Source: Phycisphaerales bacterium (GTDB taxonomy: Bacteria; Planctomycetota; Phycisphaerae; WQYP01). From it: a stretch of 32,643 nucleotides of DNA. The notes beneath the pieces were generated by a model. It was given only the letters and a program-made list of their open reading frames with translations. It was not told the origin of the DNA and did not search any database. Location of the stretch: the NCBI GenBank assembly GCA_013044165.1, contig JABEVB010000185.1, positions 1 to 32,643 on the forward strand, written 5' to 3'. The position numbers and the translations under genes were made by a program. Below, in pieces: positions 8,706 to 17,871 of this stretch (the first letter of the stretch is position 1; each line of letters begins with the position of its first letter).

Positions 8706-10889
8706 ATGACAATCGCCCAAAGTACCATTCTCTCCCATGCCCGCTCCGATGCGATTTTACCGGACCAACCAACGGCCAGTGCCATGGTTACCACCGCCAT
8801 TACACCGCCCACGCTGCCGCCCGAACTTGCCAATGTGCACTTTTTTAACCGTGACCTCTCCTGGCTCGATTTTAATTATCGCGTTCTGGTCGAAGCACAA
8901 GACCCACGTAACCCGCCTCTGGAGCGGGTAAAGTTTCTGGCTATCTTCAACAGCAACACTGATGAATTCTTTATGAAGCGTATCGGCCTGCTGCGTCGTC
9001 TCGCTGCCGCCGACACTGAAAGCACTGGACCCGATGGCCTTGATCCCGCCCAGCGTCTCACCCTTATTCGCAATCGGCTCGCCACTCTCTGCCAGCGGCA
9101 GCACGACATATGGCATCAGGAACTGCGGCCCCTGCTCGAGCAGAACAACATTCTCATCCGCACCATTGACCAACTCACTCCAGCGCAGCAGCACAAGGCG
9201 ACCGAATATTTTCGATCGTTTATTTTTCCGGTGCTTACTCCGCTGGCAATAGATCCCGGCCATCCCTTTCCACTCATCAGCAATTTAAGCCTTTCCATCG
9301 GGGTGCTGCTTCGGCAGCCCGGTCAGAACGATCTACTCTTTGCCCGCGTCAAAGTGCCTCGACTCTTCTCGCGCTGGTACCAAATTGAGGGTGAAGGCCC
9401 CACAACATTTGTGCCTCTGGAAAGCATCATTCAAGGCCAGATGAGCCTGCTGTTCCCGGGTATGCAAGTCGCCGAAGTCCGCTGCTTTCGCGTCACCCGG
9501 GACGCCGAGGTCGAAGCTGAAATTGAAGATTCCGACGATTTACTGGAAGTGGTGCAGGAAGAACTCCGCGCCCGCCGCTTCGCCGAAACGGTCCGCGTCC
9601 AAATTTCGCCGGGCATGTCCGAGCAAATGCGGCAATACTTAATTGACGGGTTGGGCATTGCCGCCGAGCACCTTATTGAAGAATCCGACCCGCTGGGCCT
9701 TGCCGATCTCATGTCGCTGGCGGCCCTGAGCCGGCCGAGCCTTAAATTGCCGCCCTGGCGCCCCATGACTGCTCCGGCACTTATGGACACCGACGCCAAC
9801 ATCTTTGCCCTCATCCGCCAGAGCGACATTCTTGTGCACCACCCGTACGAAAGCTTTGACAGCTCCGTCGAGCGATTCATCCTCTCAGCCGTGCGCGACC
9901 CGCAGGTGCTGGCCATCAAAATGACTCTCTACCGCACCAGCGGCGATTCGCCATTTGTGCCGGCGCTCGTCCAGGCAGCCGAGGCGGGTAAGCAGGTCGC
10001 CGTTCTCGTCGAACTCAAAGCCCGCTTCGATGAAGAAAGTAACATCCAATGGGCCCAGGAGCTTGAAGCGTCGGGGGCTCATGTTGTGTACGGCATTTTA
10101 GGGCTTAAAACACATACCAAAATCGCTCTCGTCGTTCGCCAGGAAGAAAATGCCGTGCGTTCTTACGCCCATATCGCCACGGGCAACTACAATTCGCGCA
10201 CCGCTCAGCTTTACACCGATCTGGGCCTCTTTACCTGCCGCGAAGATTTATGTCTCGACGTGGTAGACCTCTTCGCATTTTTAACCGGCCGTTCGCTTAA
10301 GCAGGACTACCGCAAGCTGCTCGTGGCCCCCGTCAATATGCGAAAACGCTTCATCGAGATGATCCATCGCGAGCTTGAGCACGCCCGCCACGGCCGTCCG
10401 GCACGCATCATTGCTAAAATGAACGCACTTGAAGACACCGAAGTTATTGAATCGCTGTATCGTGCCGGCGCTGCGGGTGTGCGAATTGACTTAATCGTCC
10501 GAGGCTTCTGTTGCCTGCGCCCGCAAGTGCCAGGCCTGAGCGACAACATCCGCGTCACAAGCGTCATAGGGCGTTTTCTCGAACATTCACGCATCTTCTG
10601 GTTTCATAACAACGGCTCCGATCAGTTCTTCATGGGATCAGCCGATTGGATGAGCCGCAATCTAAGCCACCGGGTTGAGGCGGCCACGCCCATCGAACAG
10701 CCCGGCCTGCAGGCTCGCCTCCGCGAAATTCTCGAGATCATGCTCCTCGACAATCGCCAGGCATGGGAACTTGGCGGCGACGGCGTATGGCGCAAACGCC
10801 GCCCCACCGGTGAAGAACCCGACCGTGGAACCCAGCATCGGCTGATGGAGCTAACCCTGCAGCGCAAAGACTCACCAACCCACAAATAG
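8706..10889 (+). CDS. ppk1: Polyphosphate kinase 1
   Basis: Catalyses reversible transfer of the ATP gamma-phosphate to inorganic polyphosphate. 727 residues, complete. The N domain opens with HFFNRDLSWLDFNYRVL. The H and C domains follow, then two phospholipase-D-like catalytic domains. The phospho-acceptor histidine is in GLKTHTK (about His470), and the second conserved histidine in IGRFLEHSRI (about His627). YAHIATGNYN and FFMGSADWM are further family motifs. The chosen start gives a 45-residue Pro/Thr-rich lead before the conserved core; the in-frame ATG at 8784 (MVTTAITPP) is a reasonable alternative. The next gene starts 110 bases downstream on the same strand. Confidence 0.97.
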   Translation: MTIAQSTILSHARSDAILPDQPTASAMVTTAITPPTLPPELANVHFFNRDLSWLDFNYRVLVEAQDPRNPPLERVKFLAIFNSNTDEFFMKRIGLLRRLAAADTESTGPDGLDPAQRLTLIRNRLATLCQRQHDIWHQELRPLLEQNNILIRTIDQLTPAQQHKATEYFRSFIFPVLTPLAIDPGHPFPLISNLSLSIGVLLRQPGQNDLLFARVKVPRLFSRWYQIEGEGPTTFVPLESIIQGQMSLLFPGMQVAEVRCFRVTRDAEVEAEIEDSDDLLEVVQEELRARRFAETVRVQISPGMSEQMRQYLIDGLGIAAEHLIEESDPLGLADLMSLAALSRPSLKLPPWRPMTAPALMDTDANIFALIRQSDILVHHPYESFDSSVERFILSAVRDPQVLAIKMTLYRTSGDSPFVPALVQAAEAGKQVAVLVELKARFDEESNIQWAQELEASGAHVVYGILGLKTHTKIALVVRQEENAVRSYAHIATGNYNSRTAQLYTDLGLFTCREDLCLDVVDLFAFLTGRSLKQDYRKLLVAPVNMRKRFIEMIHRELEHARHGRPARIIAKMNALEDTEVIESLYRAGAAGVRIDLIVRGFCCLRPQVPGLSDNIRVTSVIGRFLEHSRIFWFHNNGSDQFFMGSADWMSRNLSHRVEAATPIEQPGLQARLREILEIMLLDNRQAWELGGDGVWRKRRPTGEEPDRGTQHRLMELTLQRKDSPTHK

Positions 10890-10962
10890 ACGCTATTGCT
10901 CACATGCCACCGCTTAAAGCAGCCCACGCTACCTTCAAAATCCGCCCGCCGCCCTCCAATCG

Positions 10963-10974
10963 CTTGCATGCAAG
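10963..10974. promoter_or_regulatory. 12-base perfect palindrome upstream of the halogenase-like gene
   Basis: CTTGCATGCAAG lies 25 bases before the ATG at 11000, in the 110-base gap after ppk1. It is a possible operator, but a 12-base palindrome in isolation can occur by chance. Confidence 0.25.
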
Positions 10975-10999
10975 GCTACCCTCACCCCACAATACCCTC

Positions 11000-12223
11000 A
11001 TGGTTAAATTAAAAACCCAATGCGATGTTGCCATTATCGGGGGCGGACCTGCAGGCCTTGTGACTGGCATTTTACTGGCACGTCAGCGGCTGGCCGTGCA
11101 CATCTTTGAACGACAGTGCCATCCACGGCATCACATTGGCGAATCGCTGTTGCCCGCAACCTTCCCCATACTCGCCAAGGCGGGCATCAGCCACGAAGAG
11201 CTCGCCAGCCGCTACCAACCCAAATTCGGCGCTCGGTTTTACGATACTCAAATGGATCGCATCACCACCTTTGGTTTTGAATCACACAATACTCATGCTC
11301 CAACACCATCGCTGCAGGTGCTGCGCGAAGATTTTGACTCACTGCTCGTTGAGCGGGCTCGCGCGGCAGGCTGCCTCGTTCAAGAACACTCCGAGGTTGT
11401 GCAGGTGGATTACAACGCCGCCTCACGGCAGCTTACCTTGGCGGACGGCTCCAGTCGCGGCTTTAACTTTGTGGTAGACGCCACCGGTCAGGCGTGCATG
11501 TTTGCCCGCAAAAGCGGCACGCGACAGCTTGTAGATGGCTTCGGGCATGTGGCGGTTTATAACTATTTTGTTGATCTGCCGCCCCACGACCAGCACGACC
11601 CTCGCTACATCACCATGTATGTTTTTGATGGTGGCTGGGTATGGCTCATTCCTCTGGCAGGCGGCATTACCAGCGTTGGCGTGGTGCTTTCAAAACGCTG
11701 CGTTGTGCCGGGCCAAACCCCACAGGAGCAATTTGAGCGAGTAACGGCCACCATGCCTCGACTCCACCGCCGACTGCAGGCCGCCAAGGCAACGGCCCCT
11801 TTCCGCATAATTGCGGATTACAGCTACCGCGTCACCAAAAAACACGGCGATCACTTTTTGCTCGTGGGTGATGCCGCGGGTTTTTTAGACCCCATCTTTT
11901 CCAGTGGCGTACATCTGGCCATTGCATCAGCCGACGCTGCAGCCGATGCCATCCTGAAAACGCTTAAGCACAACGACCCCACCGCCCTGCCCCAGTATGA
12001 TGCATTTATGAATCGCGGCTTTGCGGTTTTCGAGCGATTTGTAGACTGGTTTTATCACCGCCACCTGGTGCGGGACCTCTTTTTTATGCCCAATCAGCCC
12101 GCCAGCATACGCCAGGCAATTGTGGATATTCTTGCCGGCTATGTCTGGGACCTTAACAATCCGCTCATTAAAACGTTAGAAATCTCGCATCAGGCTGGCA
12201 GACCACAATGCGCAACAGTCTAA
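11000..12223 (+). CDS. FAD-dependent oxidoreductase, flavin-dependent halogenase-like
   Basis: Cytoplasmic flavoprotein of about 407 residues from the start MVKLKTQCDVAIIGGG. The track start at 10904 adds 32 residues with no conservation and runs into the gap. Motifs in order: FAD-binding GGGPAG (14-19); IGESLLPATFPIL (46-58), typical of the tryptophan-halogenase-like superfamily; Lys75 in PKFGARF, at the place of the catalytic lysine of halogenases; WVWLIP (213-218), an exact WxWxIP halogenase signature; GDAAGFLDPIFSSG (290-303), which matches the second FAD motif and the F-P-S-G pattern of some halogenases. Related enzymes in this superfamily act as plain hydroxylases or reductases, so halogenation is inference. 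It overlaps the following ketosynthase by 16 bases, which points to a shared biosynthetic pathway. Confidence 0.8.
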   Translation: MVKLKTQCDVAIIGGGPAGLVTGILLARQRLAVHIFERQCHPRHHIGESLLPATFPILAKAGISHEELASRYQPKFGARFYDTQMDRITTFGFESHNTHAPTPSLQVLREDFDSLLVERARAAGCLVQEHSEVVQVDYNAASRQLTLADGSSRGFNFVVDATGQACMFARKSGTRQLVDGFGHVAVYNYFVDLPPHDQHDPRYITMYVFDGGWVWLIPLAGGITSVGVVLSKRCVVPGQTPQEQFERVTATMPRLHRRLQAAKATAPFRIIADYSYRVTKKHGDHFLLVGDAAGFLDPIFSSGVHLAIASADAAADAILKTLKHNDPTALPQYDAFMNRGFAVFERFVDWFYHRHLVRDLFFMPNQPASIRQAIVDILAGYVWDLNNPLIKTLEISHQAGRPQCATV

Positions 12224-13452
12224 ACGATCCGGTGGCTCTCACCGGTATGGGAATTGTCAGCAACCAAGGCGTTGGCTGCAGCGCCAGCTGGCGCAGCATT
12301 ACCAACGCGCAGGAGCATTTGGCTCCCTGGCAGCAGCCTTGCGAGCCAAAGCTTGCGGGCATTAACGTTGCTCAAACGCCCCCACTGCCACGGCCCAACG
12401 ATCTGCCGCCAGCGCTTTGGAACAGCCTCGCAGGCACACAGCGGCTTGCGGCCATTGCCGCAGACGAAGCACTCCGCATGGCCTCCCTGCCAACACGCCC
12501 CAAGCGTCGCCCGGTGCCGATTGCGCTTTTTATGGCCACCACTGTTTGCGGCATGGACCTGACCGAACAGTTCTATCGGCAGTACCGCCAGCAGCGGCAA
12601 ACCGCCGACATCGCTTTGCTTAAGCGAGTGCATCCATTTGAAATCAATGTGCTGCTGGCCCATCGCCATCGGCTCACCGGTCCGCGCTGGTTATGTATGA
12701 GTACCTGCGTAAGCTCCGCCATGGCCATCGGTGCCGCCGTAGACTCCATACGCACCGGGCAAGCCAACATCGCCCTCGCCGGCGGCGCAGAGGCGCTATG
12801 CGAAGTTGTGCTCTCCGGCTTTAGCGCCCTCAAACTCGTCGCGCCCGCAGGCTGTACCCCCTTTGCCGCCGGGCGACGCGGCATTACCGTAGGCGAAGGT
12901 TCTGCAGTGCTGGTGCTTGAATCACTTGCCAGCGCTGCCGCCCGGGGCGTACAACCCTTGGCATACATTCGAGGCGTCGGCATGACCTGCGATGCCTACC
13001 ATATCACCGGCCCGGAACCCACCGGCGCTCAACCCATGGCCGCCATGCACCAGGCCTTGCGGCAGGCTGCCATGTGCCCGGACGACATTGGTTACGTTAA
13101 CGCGCACGGCACCGGAACCCGCGACAACGACGCCATGGAAGCCCGCGCTCTGAGCACTGTTTTTGGCTCGCGCACGCAACCTTTTATCAGTTCCACCAAA
13201 CGTCTTACCGGCCATACCTTTGCCGCGGCCGGCGCAATTGAAACGGTTATTACCGCCATGGCTCTGCAACAAGACGTTCTGCCGGCAAATGCCGGTGCCC
13301 CACTGGCAGACCCCGCGCTGGGCGTCAACGTCATCGCCCAGCCTACCGCACGCCACGTTGAACATGCACTAACCTGCAACTTTGCTTTTGGTGGCAACAA
13401 CACGGCGATCGTTATTTCGCGCGGAACGGGCCGAACTTGGGAGACGTTATGA
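12208..13452 (+). CDS. Beta-ketoacyl synthase (KAS/FabF-like)
   Basis: Thiolase-fold ketosynthase of 414 residues that condenses acyl chains on acyl carrier protein. The catalytic triad is complete: Cys167 (MSTCVSSAM), His300 (VNAHGTGTRDND) and His336 (TKRLTGHTFAAAG), with the supporting Lys331. The C-terminal FAFGGNN motif is present. The region around the nucleophile is unlike housekeeping FabF (usually TACAS), which suggests a secondary-metabolite-type enzyme. It overlaps the halogenase-like gene by 16 bases and the next gene by an ATGA, forming a tight three-gene unit. No carrier protein, ketoreductase or dehydratase lies nearby in this window. Confidence 0.9.
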   Translation: MRNSLNDPVALTGMGIVSNQGVGCSASWRSITNAQEHLAPWQQPCEPKLAGINVAQTPPLPRPNDLPPALWNSLAGTQRLAAIAADEALRMASLPTRPKRRPVPIALFMATTVCGMDLTEQFYRQYRQQRQTADIALLKRVHPFEINVLLAHRHRLTGPRWLCMSTCVSSAMAIGAAVDSIRTGQANIALAGGAEALCEVVLSGFSALKLVAPAGCTPFAAGRRGITVGEGSAVLVLESLASAAARGVQPLAYIRGVGMTCDAYHITGPEPTGAQPMAAMHQALRQAAMCPDDIGYVNAHGTGTRDNDAMEARALSTVFGSRTQPFISSTKRLTGHTFAAAGAIETVITAMALQQDVLPANAGAPLADPALGVNVIAQPTARHVEHALTCNFAFGGNNTAIVISRGTGRTWETL

Positions 13453-14354
13453 CCGAGCAAACATCCGATCGCGCAAAAAGCAACTCACCAGGCGCTACGA
13501 CGCTTGGCATTCTTTCGGTCGGTATATGCGCCGGCCCGTTCGCTCATATCAATCAGTTTAAACAAATGCTCGAACGTACACCTCGCGACTCGCGAGCAGA
13601 CACTGCAGCACTCGAGCCTCAAACGGCGGATATTTTTGACCGCTCCGACCGACCAACCATTGCCGACGTCGCCACTGAAGCGCTTAAACAAGTGGCCCCC
13701 GTCGCCACAACCGTGGCCACGGCCAGTCGCACCGCACTGCTTTACTCGAGCGTATGGGGTGACATTCCCGCAACGCACGAATATCTGGAAAGCATGCTCG
13801 CCGACGCCGGAAAATATGCCTCGCCAAGAGCTTTTACGCGGTCCATCTATTCCACAGCCGCGGCAATGGCCGCCATCGCTCTGGGTATTCATGGCCCCTG
13901 CCAAACACTTTCGTTTGATTTTGCTCCGGTGGCTTCGCTCCTCGGGGCCGCATATACGCTGCTGGCAGCCGATCGCGCCGATGTGGTGCTGTTGTGCTGG
14001 GCCGATCAGCATTCGCAGATGTTACAGGAATTGCAGTTGCTTACCGCCAATGCCCGCCTCGGTCATACCGCTCATCGCAACATCCAGCAAACACTGCTAC
14101 ATGGCGCAGTGGCGGTGGCTGTAACCCGCTGCGACTACGCCAACCTGATGGCAACCTGTACCAGTACCACTCACTGCCCCGATGAGCATCAAATGGCGAC
14201 TATCAAGCTACCCAACGACATACAGCAAGGTCACAGCGCGCTACGCCTCATCGCCGGGGCCTTGCTTGCATCAAATGGCCAAGGCATTTCCTGGCTCGAC
14301 GGCCAGGACCGCTCTATCTGTCGCTGGGTACAGGTTACACGCCTGGCACAGTAA
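13449..14354 (+). CDS. Ketosynthase-like protein, chain-length-factor type
   Basis: Protein of about 302 residues coupled to the ketosynthase by an ATGA overlap. The ATG at 13449 is preferred over the 13437 start in the track because of this coupling. The fold is suggested by SRTALLYSSVWGDIPATHEYLESM and SFDFAPVASLLGAAYTLLAADRADVVLLCW, which resemble the N-terminal ketosynthase half (Ketoacyl-synt_2 type, called chain-length factor in aryl-polyene clusters). The position of the catalytic Cys is not a Cys, and the C-terminal half with the His motifs is missing. It probably pairs with the preceding enzyme as a non-catalytic subunit. That pairing is inference; the distant family match is moderate. 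Confidence 0.7.
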   Translation: MTEQTSDRAKSNSPGATTLGILSVGICAGPFAHINQFKQMLERTPRDSRADTAALEPQTADIFDRSDRPTIADVATEALKQVAPVATTVATASRTALLYSSVWGDIPATHEYLESMLADAGKYASPRAFTRSIYSTAAAMAAIALGIHGPCQTLSFDFAPVASLLGAAYTLLAADRADVVLLCWADQHSQMLQELQLLTANARLGHTAHRNIQQTLLHGAVAVAVTRCDYANLMATCTSTTHCPDEHQMATIKLPNDIQQGHSALRLIAGALLASNGQGISWLDGQDRSICRWVQVTRLAQ

Positions 14355-14418
14355 CAGTGCTGCAGAGGGCAACGCGCGGCATTATTTAACACCCTGCGGC
14401 ACAAACCGCCGGTGAAAA

Positions 14419-16971
14419 TCATCCCCAGCGAATCAGCCCCGGTTCCAAGCGTTTGTTGATGTTGCCATGATTGGGCATGATGCGAACCGCATAGCCCTGC
14501 TGGCCGCAGTCTGACGTGTGCAGCGCCCCGGCATACCGATACACGCCAGGATCAATATCGCCGGCGAGCATCATATCCTGGCATTTACCATGCTGAATCT
14601 CGCCATGAGCGTCAAGGCCGCCGTAGTACAGTTCTACTTTGATGTCGTCGGGCGTAACCGCTCCAAGCTCAACTTCGGCGGTAATTTTGAGCGCTTCGCC
14701 TGCCTTAAGCGTCCCATCCGCCTCCGCCTTAACGCTGCGAACTTTCACCTGATCCCATGATTTATGCAAACCGGCCTTCCAGTGCGCCAGTTTTGCCGCC
14801 GCCTGGCCATGGTTCTCGCCGAGTTTATAAAATGAATCGCTCGCAGGCAGATAAAACTCCTCGCAGTACTGCTGCACCATTCGGTTCGTGTTGTATACCG
14901 GGCAGATGGTGCTGATGGAGCGCTTCATGCGGCGAATCCAGTTGCGTGGCAACCCGTCAAGCCCCTTGTCGTAAAAGGTTGGAATGACCGACTGCTCCAG
15001 CAGATCAAACAAAATGCGACTTTCAATTTCATCCTGATAGTCGTCGTTGTTGTACTCTTCACCGGCGCCGATCGCCCAGCCGTTTTCCCGGTCGTACGCT
15101 TCGCACCACCAGCCATCCAGCACACTCAAATTAAGAGCACCGTTGATGGCCGCCTTCATGCCGCTGGTGCCCGACGCCTCCATGGGCCGTCGCGGCGTAT
15201 TAAGCCAGACATCCACCCCCTGCACCAGGTGCCGGGCGATATTGGCGTCATAATCTTCAATAAACATCATGCGACCGCGAACATCCTCCCGCGAGCAAAA
15301 GCGAATAATGTCCTGAATAAACCGCTTGCCGCCATCATCGCGCGGGTGCGCTTTGCCGGCAAATATAAACTGCACCGGCATGTTGCTGTTGGACAACATA
15401 CGCAGCAATCGCTCCGGATCACGCATCAACAGCGTCGCTCGTTTGTATGTGGCAAACCGTCGGGCAAAGCCAATGGTCAGCGCCTTGGTGTCGAGCATTT
15501 CGTCGGCACGGCGAAGGTCCATCGCCGAAGCGCCGCGCCGGGCAAGCTGTTCGCGCAGCCGCTGACGGGCAAACACAATGAGCCGATCTTTGCGGCGCTC
15601 GTGCGTGCGCCAAAGCTCCGCGTCAGGAATGCGATCCACGCGCGTCCAAAGCGAATGATCTGCGGGCCGCTCAACCAAATTGGCTCCCAAAAACTCATGG
15701 TACAACCGCGCCATGCCGTCGCCCAGCCATGTGGGCGTATGCACGCCGTTGGTAATATGCCGGATCGGTATTTCAGGCACGGGCACCTCCGGCCAGATGC
15801 GCTGCCACATCCGCCGCGATACGTCCCCGTGCAGTTCGCTTACGCCGTTGCAGTGCCACGCCATACGAAGAGCCAGCACCGTCATGCCGAAAAATTCATT
15901 GCCATCGCTCGGATGCACCCGACCCAGCGACAAAAACTCATCGAGGCTCATGTTAAGCTTCGGATAGTAATTACCCAGGTACCGCGCTACAAGATCACGA
16001 TGAAAAAAGTCGTTGCCCGCTGGCACCGGGGTATGCGTGGTAAACACGTTGCTCGAAGCCACCAGCTCGGCAGCCTGCGGGAAGGTCAGCTTGTCCCGCT
16101 CCATAAGCACGCGGCACCGCTCAACAGCCAAAAATGCCGAGTGGCCTTCGTTCATGTGGCAGATGGTGGGCGTAATGCCCAAAGCGGTCAGAGCGCGAAT
16201 GCCGCCGATACCCAGGAGAATTTCCTGTCGTATACGCATCTCATGGTCGCCACCGTACAGCCGGGCGGTTATGCCTCGATCTTCCGGGCGGTTGTCCTGC
16301 ACGTTGGTGTCCAGCAGATACAGGGCTACGCGGCCCACCTGCACTTTCCAAATCTGCGCCGTCACCTCACCATGCGGAAAGTCAATGCTGATGCGCATCG
16401 GGCGATGTTCAGCGTCGCGCACAAGCGTCAGGGGCATCGAGAAGAAATCATTCTCAGGATTTTGCTCCTGCTGCCAGCCGTCCATGTTCAGCCGCTGATG
16501 AAAATACCCCTCGCGGTATAACAGGCCAACGCCCACCAGCGGCAGGCCCAGTTCGCTGGCGCTTTTCATATGATCGCCCGAAAGCATGCCCAACCCGCCG
16601 GAATAAATCGGCAGCGATTCGTGCAGGCCATACTCCGCCGAAAAATAGGCAATCTGCGCTTTGCTGTTGGGGTGATGAATGCTGAACCATGTCGGCGAGG
16701 CCATGTAATACCGAAAATCGTTCGTGATGCGGGTAAGGTGTGCTAAAAACCCCTCATCCTGAACAGCAGCCCGCAGCTTCTCCTGCTTCACCAGATTAAG
16801 CAAGCGAACCGGATTGTGATTGGTCGCTTCCCACAAATCAGGATCAAGACGGCTGAACAGGCTTACCGCCTCGTAATTCCACAACGACCAAACGTTGTAG
16901 GCCAACTCGTTAAGGGATTGCAATTTTTCCGGAATTGCCGGCACAACCACAAACCTATGTACCGTCGCCAT
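14419..16971 (-). CDS. glgP: Alpha-glucan phosphorylase (GT35, DUF3417 type)
   Basis: Releases glucose-1-phosphate from glycogen or maltodextrin in the cytoplasm, using pyridoxal phosphate. 850 residues, complete. The N-terminal DUF3417 domain (ELAYNVWSLWNYEAVSLFSRLD) marks the alpha-glucan family type rather than the E. coli/muscle type. Catalytic motifs: YFSAEYGLHESLPIYSGGLG; HMNEGHSAFL; THTPVPAGNDFF; EASGTSGMKAAINGALNLS with the PLP lysine; DGWWCEAY. The start is supported by GAGGTG a few bases upstream. It converges with the ketosynthase cassette across a 64-base gap and appears monocistronic. Confidence 0.96.
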   Translation of the reverse strand: MATVHRFVVVPAIPEKLQSLNELAYNVWSLWNYEAVSLFSRLDPDLWEATNHNPVRLLNLVKQEKLRAAVQDEGFLAHLTRITNDFRYYMASPTWFSIHHPNSKAQIAYFSAEYGLHESLPIYSGGLGMLSGDHMKSASELGLPLVGVGLLYREGYFHQRLNMDGWQQEQNPENDFFSMPLTLVRDAEHRPMRISIDFPHGEVTAQIWKVQVGRVALYLLDTNVQDNRPEDRGITARLYGGDHEMRIRQEILLGIGGIRALTALGITPTICHMNEGHSAFLAVERCRVLMERDKLTFPQAAELVASSNVFTTHTPVPAGNDFFHRDLVARYLGNYYPKLNMSLDEFLSLGRVHPSDGNEFFGMTVLALRMAWHCNGVSELHGDVSRRMWQRIWPEVPVPEIPIRHITNGVHTPTWLGDGMARLYHEFLGANLVERPADHSLWTRVDRIPDAELWRTHERRKDRLIVFARQRLREQLARRGASAMDLRRADEMLDTKALTIGFARRFATYKRATLLMRDPERLLRMLSNSNMPVQFIFAGKAHPRDDGGKRFIQDIIRFCSREDVRGRMMFIEDYDANIARHLVQGVDVWLNTPRRPMEASGTSGMKAAINGALNLSVLDGWWCEAYDRENGWAIGAGEEYNNDDYQDEIESRILFDLLEQSVIPTFYDKGLDGLPRNWIRRMKRSISTICPVYNTNRMVQQYCEEFYLPASDSFYKLGENHGQAAAKLAHWKAGLHKSWDQVKVRSVKAEADGTLKAGEALKITAEVELGAVTPDDIKVELYYGGLDAHGEIQHGKCQDMMLAGDIDPGVYRYAGALHTSDCGQQGYAVRIMPNHGNINKRLEPGLIRWG

Positions 16972-17871
16972 AAAACACCTCGTGTTAAAAACTTACAGCC
17001 AACGCCGGCAACACAAACACAATTGCCCAGCGCAAAAAACTGCCTCCGGCTCCCCCTTAAAACCACGCCCCAAGGGCCAAGGAGGGTCGAGACATTATCG
17101 GGCCTTATCATCGCTTTGCAATTGCATGAGCATTCATCGAACTCGTTCATGCAGTGCCAAGACTCAAAAGCCTGCAATATCCCGCTCCACAACCTCATGT
17201 TGGAGCAAATTCAATACCGTTGGAGGCAGGGTTACTACATTCAGATTTTATATTTTCACACATACGATTTATTCGCCTTATTTCCATAAAAAAACGGAAC
17301 ATGCGTTCCCAACAGCCACTCGCAAACTTCAAGCGGCCGAGAAAACCCCGGCCAGCGGCCGTTAACCGCATGTTTTATCGTCAATTTACAGTGCTGTTCT
17401 CGCTTCAATTTATCGCCCTGCCATCGCGCCAGCAGCTCCACCATCGCCCCAATTGCCCCACAAACTTCCGCAACACCTCCGTTCCGACATCAGTGGCAAA
17501 AAACGCCTGCCGCCTCGCGTCTGCTAAACGCCTCAAAAACGTAACGGATAAGTGCCAACTGTTTGAGACCGGGACAATCTGCAGCGCCTTGAAATAATGC
17601 AGTAAGCGTACCACCTGATTGGGAACCAGAACACAATCTCGTTAATTATTTAAGAATGATACACGGGTATTTGCAACCTGTAGTAGACCAAGGTAAAGTA
17701 CTTGTCTTATATGATTCGGGCGAGTTGTTTTCGGCGGATTGCCATGTAATTAGTTGCGATGGCATGCTCCCCGGTCGTCCGACGGCGGCAGATGCGCTAC
17801 GCTGCGCCCCTGGTGCTGCCGGAAGAGGCGAAACCTGCCAAGTCCCCAGTGTACCAACAAAGGAGTTCAAG
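16972..17871. other. Long intergenic region between glgP and the esterase
   Basis: About 900 bases between divergent genes. Frames at 17154-17597 (+, 147 residues) and 17405-17614 (-, 69 residues) have no recognisable domain and I do not call them genes. An inverted repeat TGCATGA (17123-17129) / TCATGCA (17147-17153) lies mid-region. A candidate operator is at 17641-17654. A possible -10 (TATGAT, 17710-17715) lacks a good -35. The esterase ribosome site AGGAG is at 17861-17865. Confidence 0.5.
17641..17654. promoter_or_regulatory. Candidate operator upstream of the esterase gene
   Basis: GTTAATTATTTAAG matches the right-edge operator read on the minus strand (GTTAAGTATTTAAT) at 12 of 14 bases and is nearly palindromic. 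It overlaps the -10 of a weak promoter (TTGGGA 17619-17624, 17 bases, TTAATT), about 220 bases before the esterase ATG. Probably part of the locus-wide operator set. Confidence 0.4.

Noticed and set aside
17154-17597. 147-residue plus-strand frame in the glgP-esterase gap
   Set aside because: No recognisable domain, no convincing ribosome site, and overlapped by other equally weak frames.
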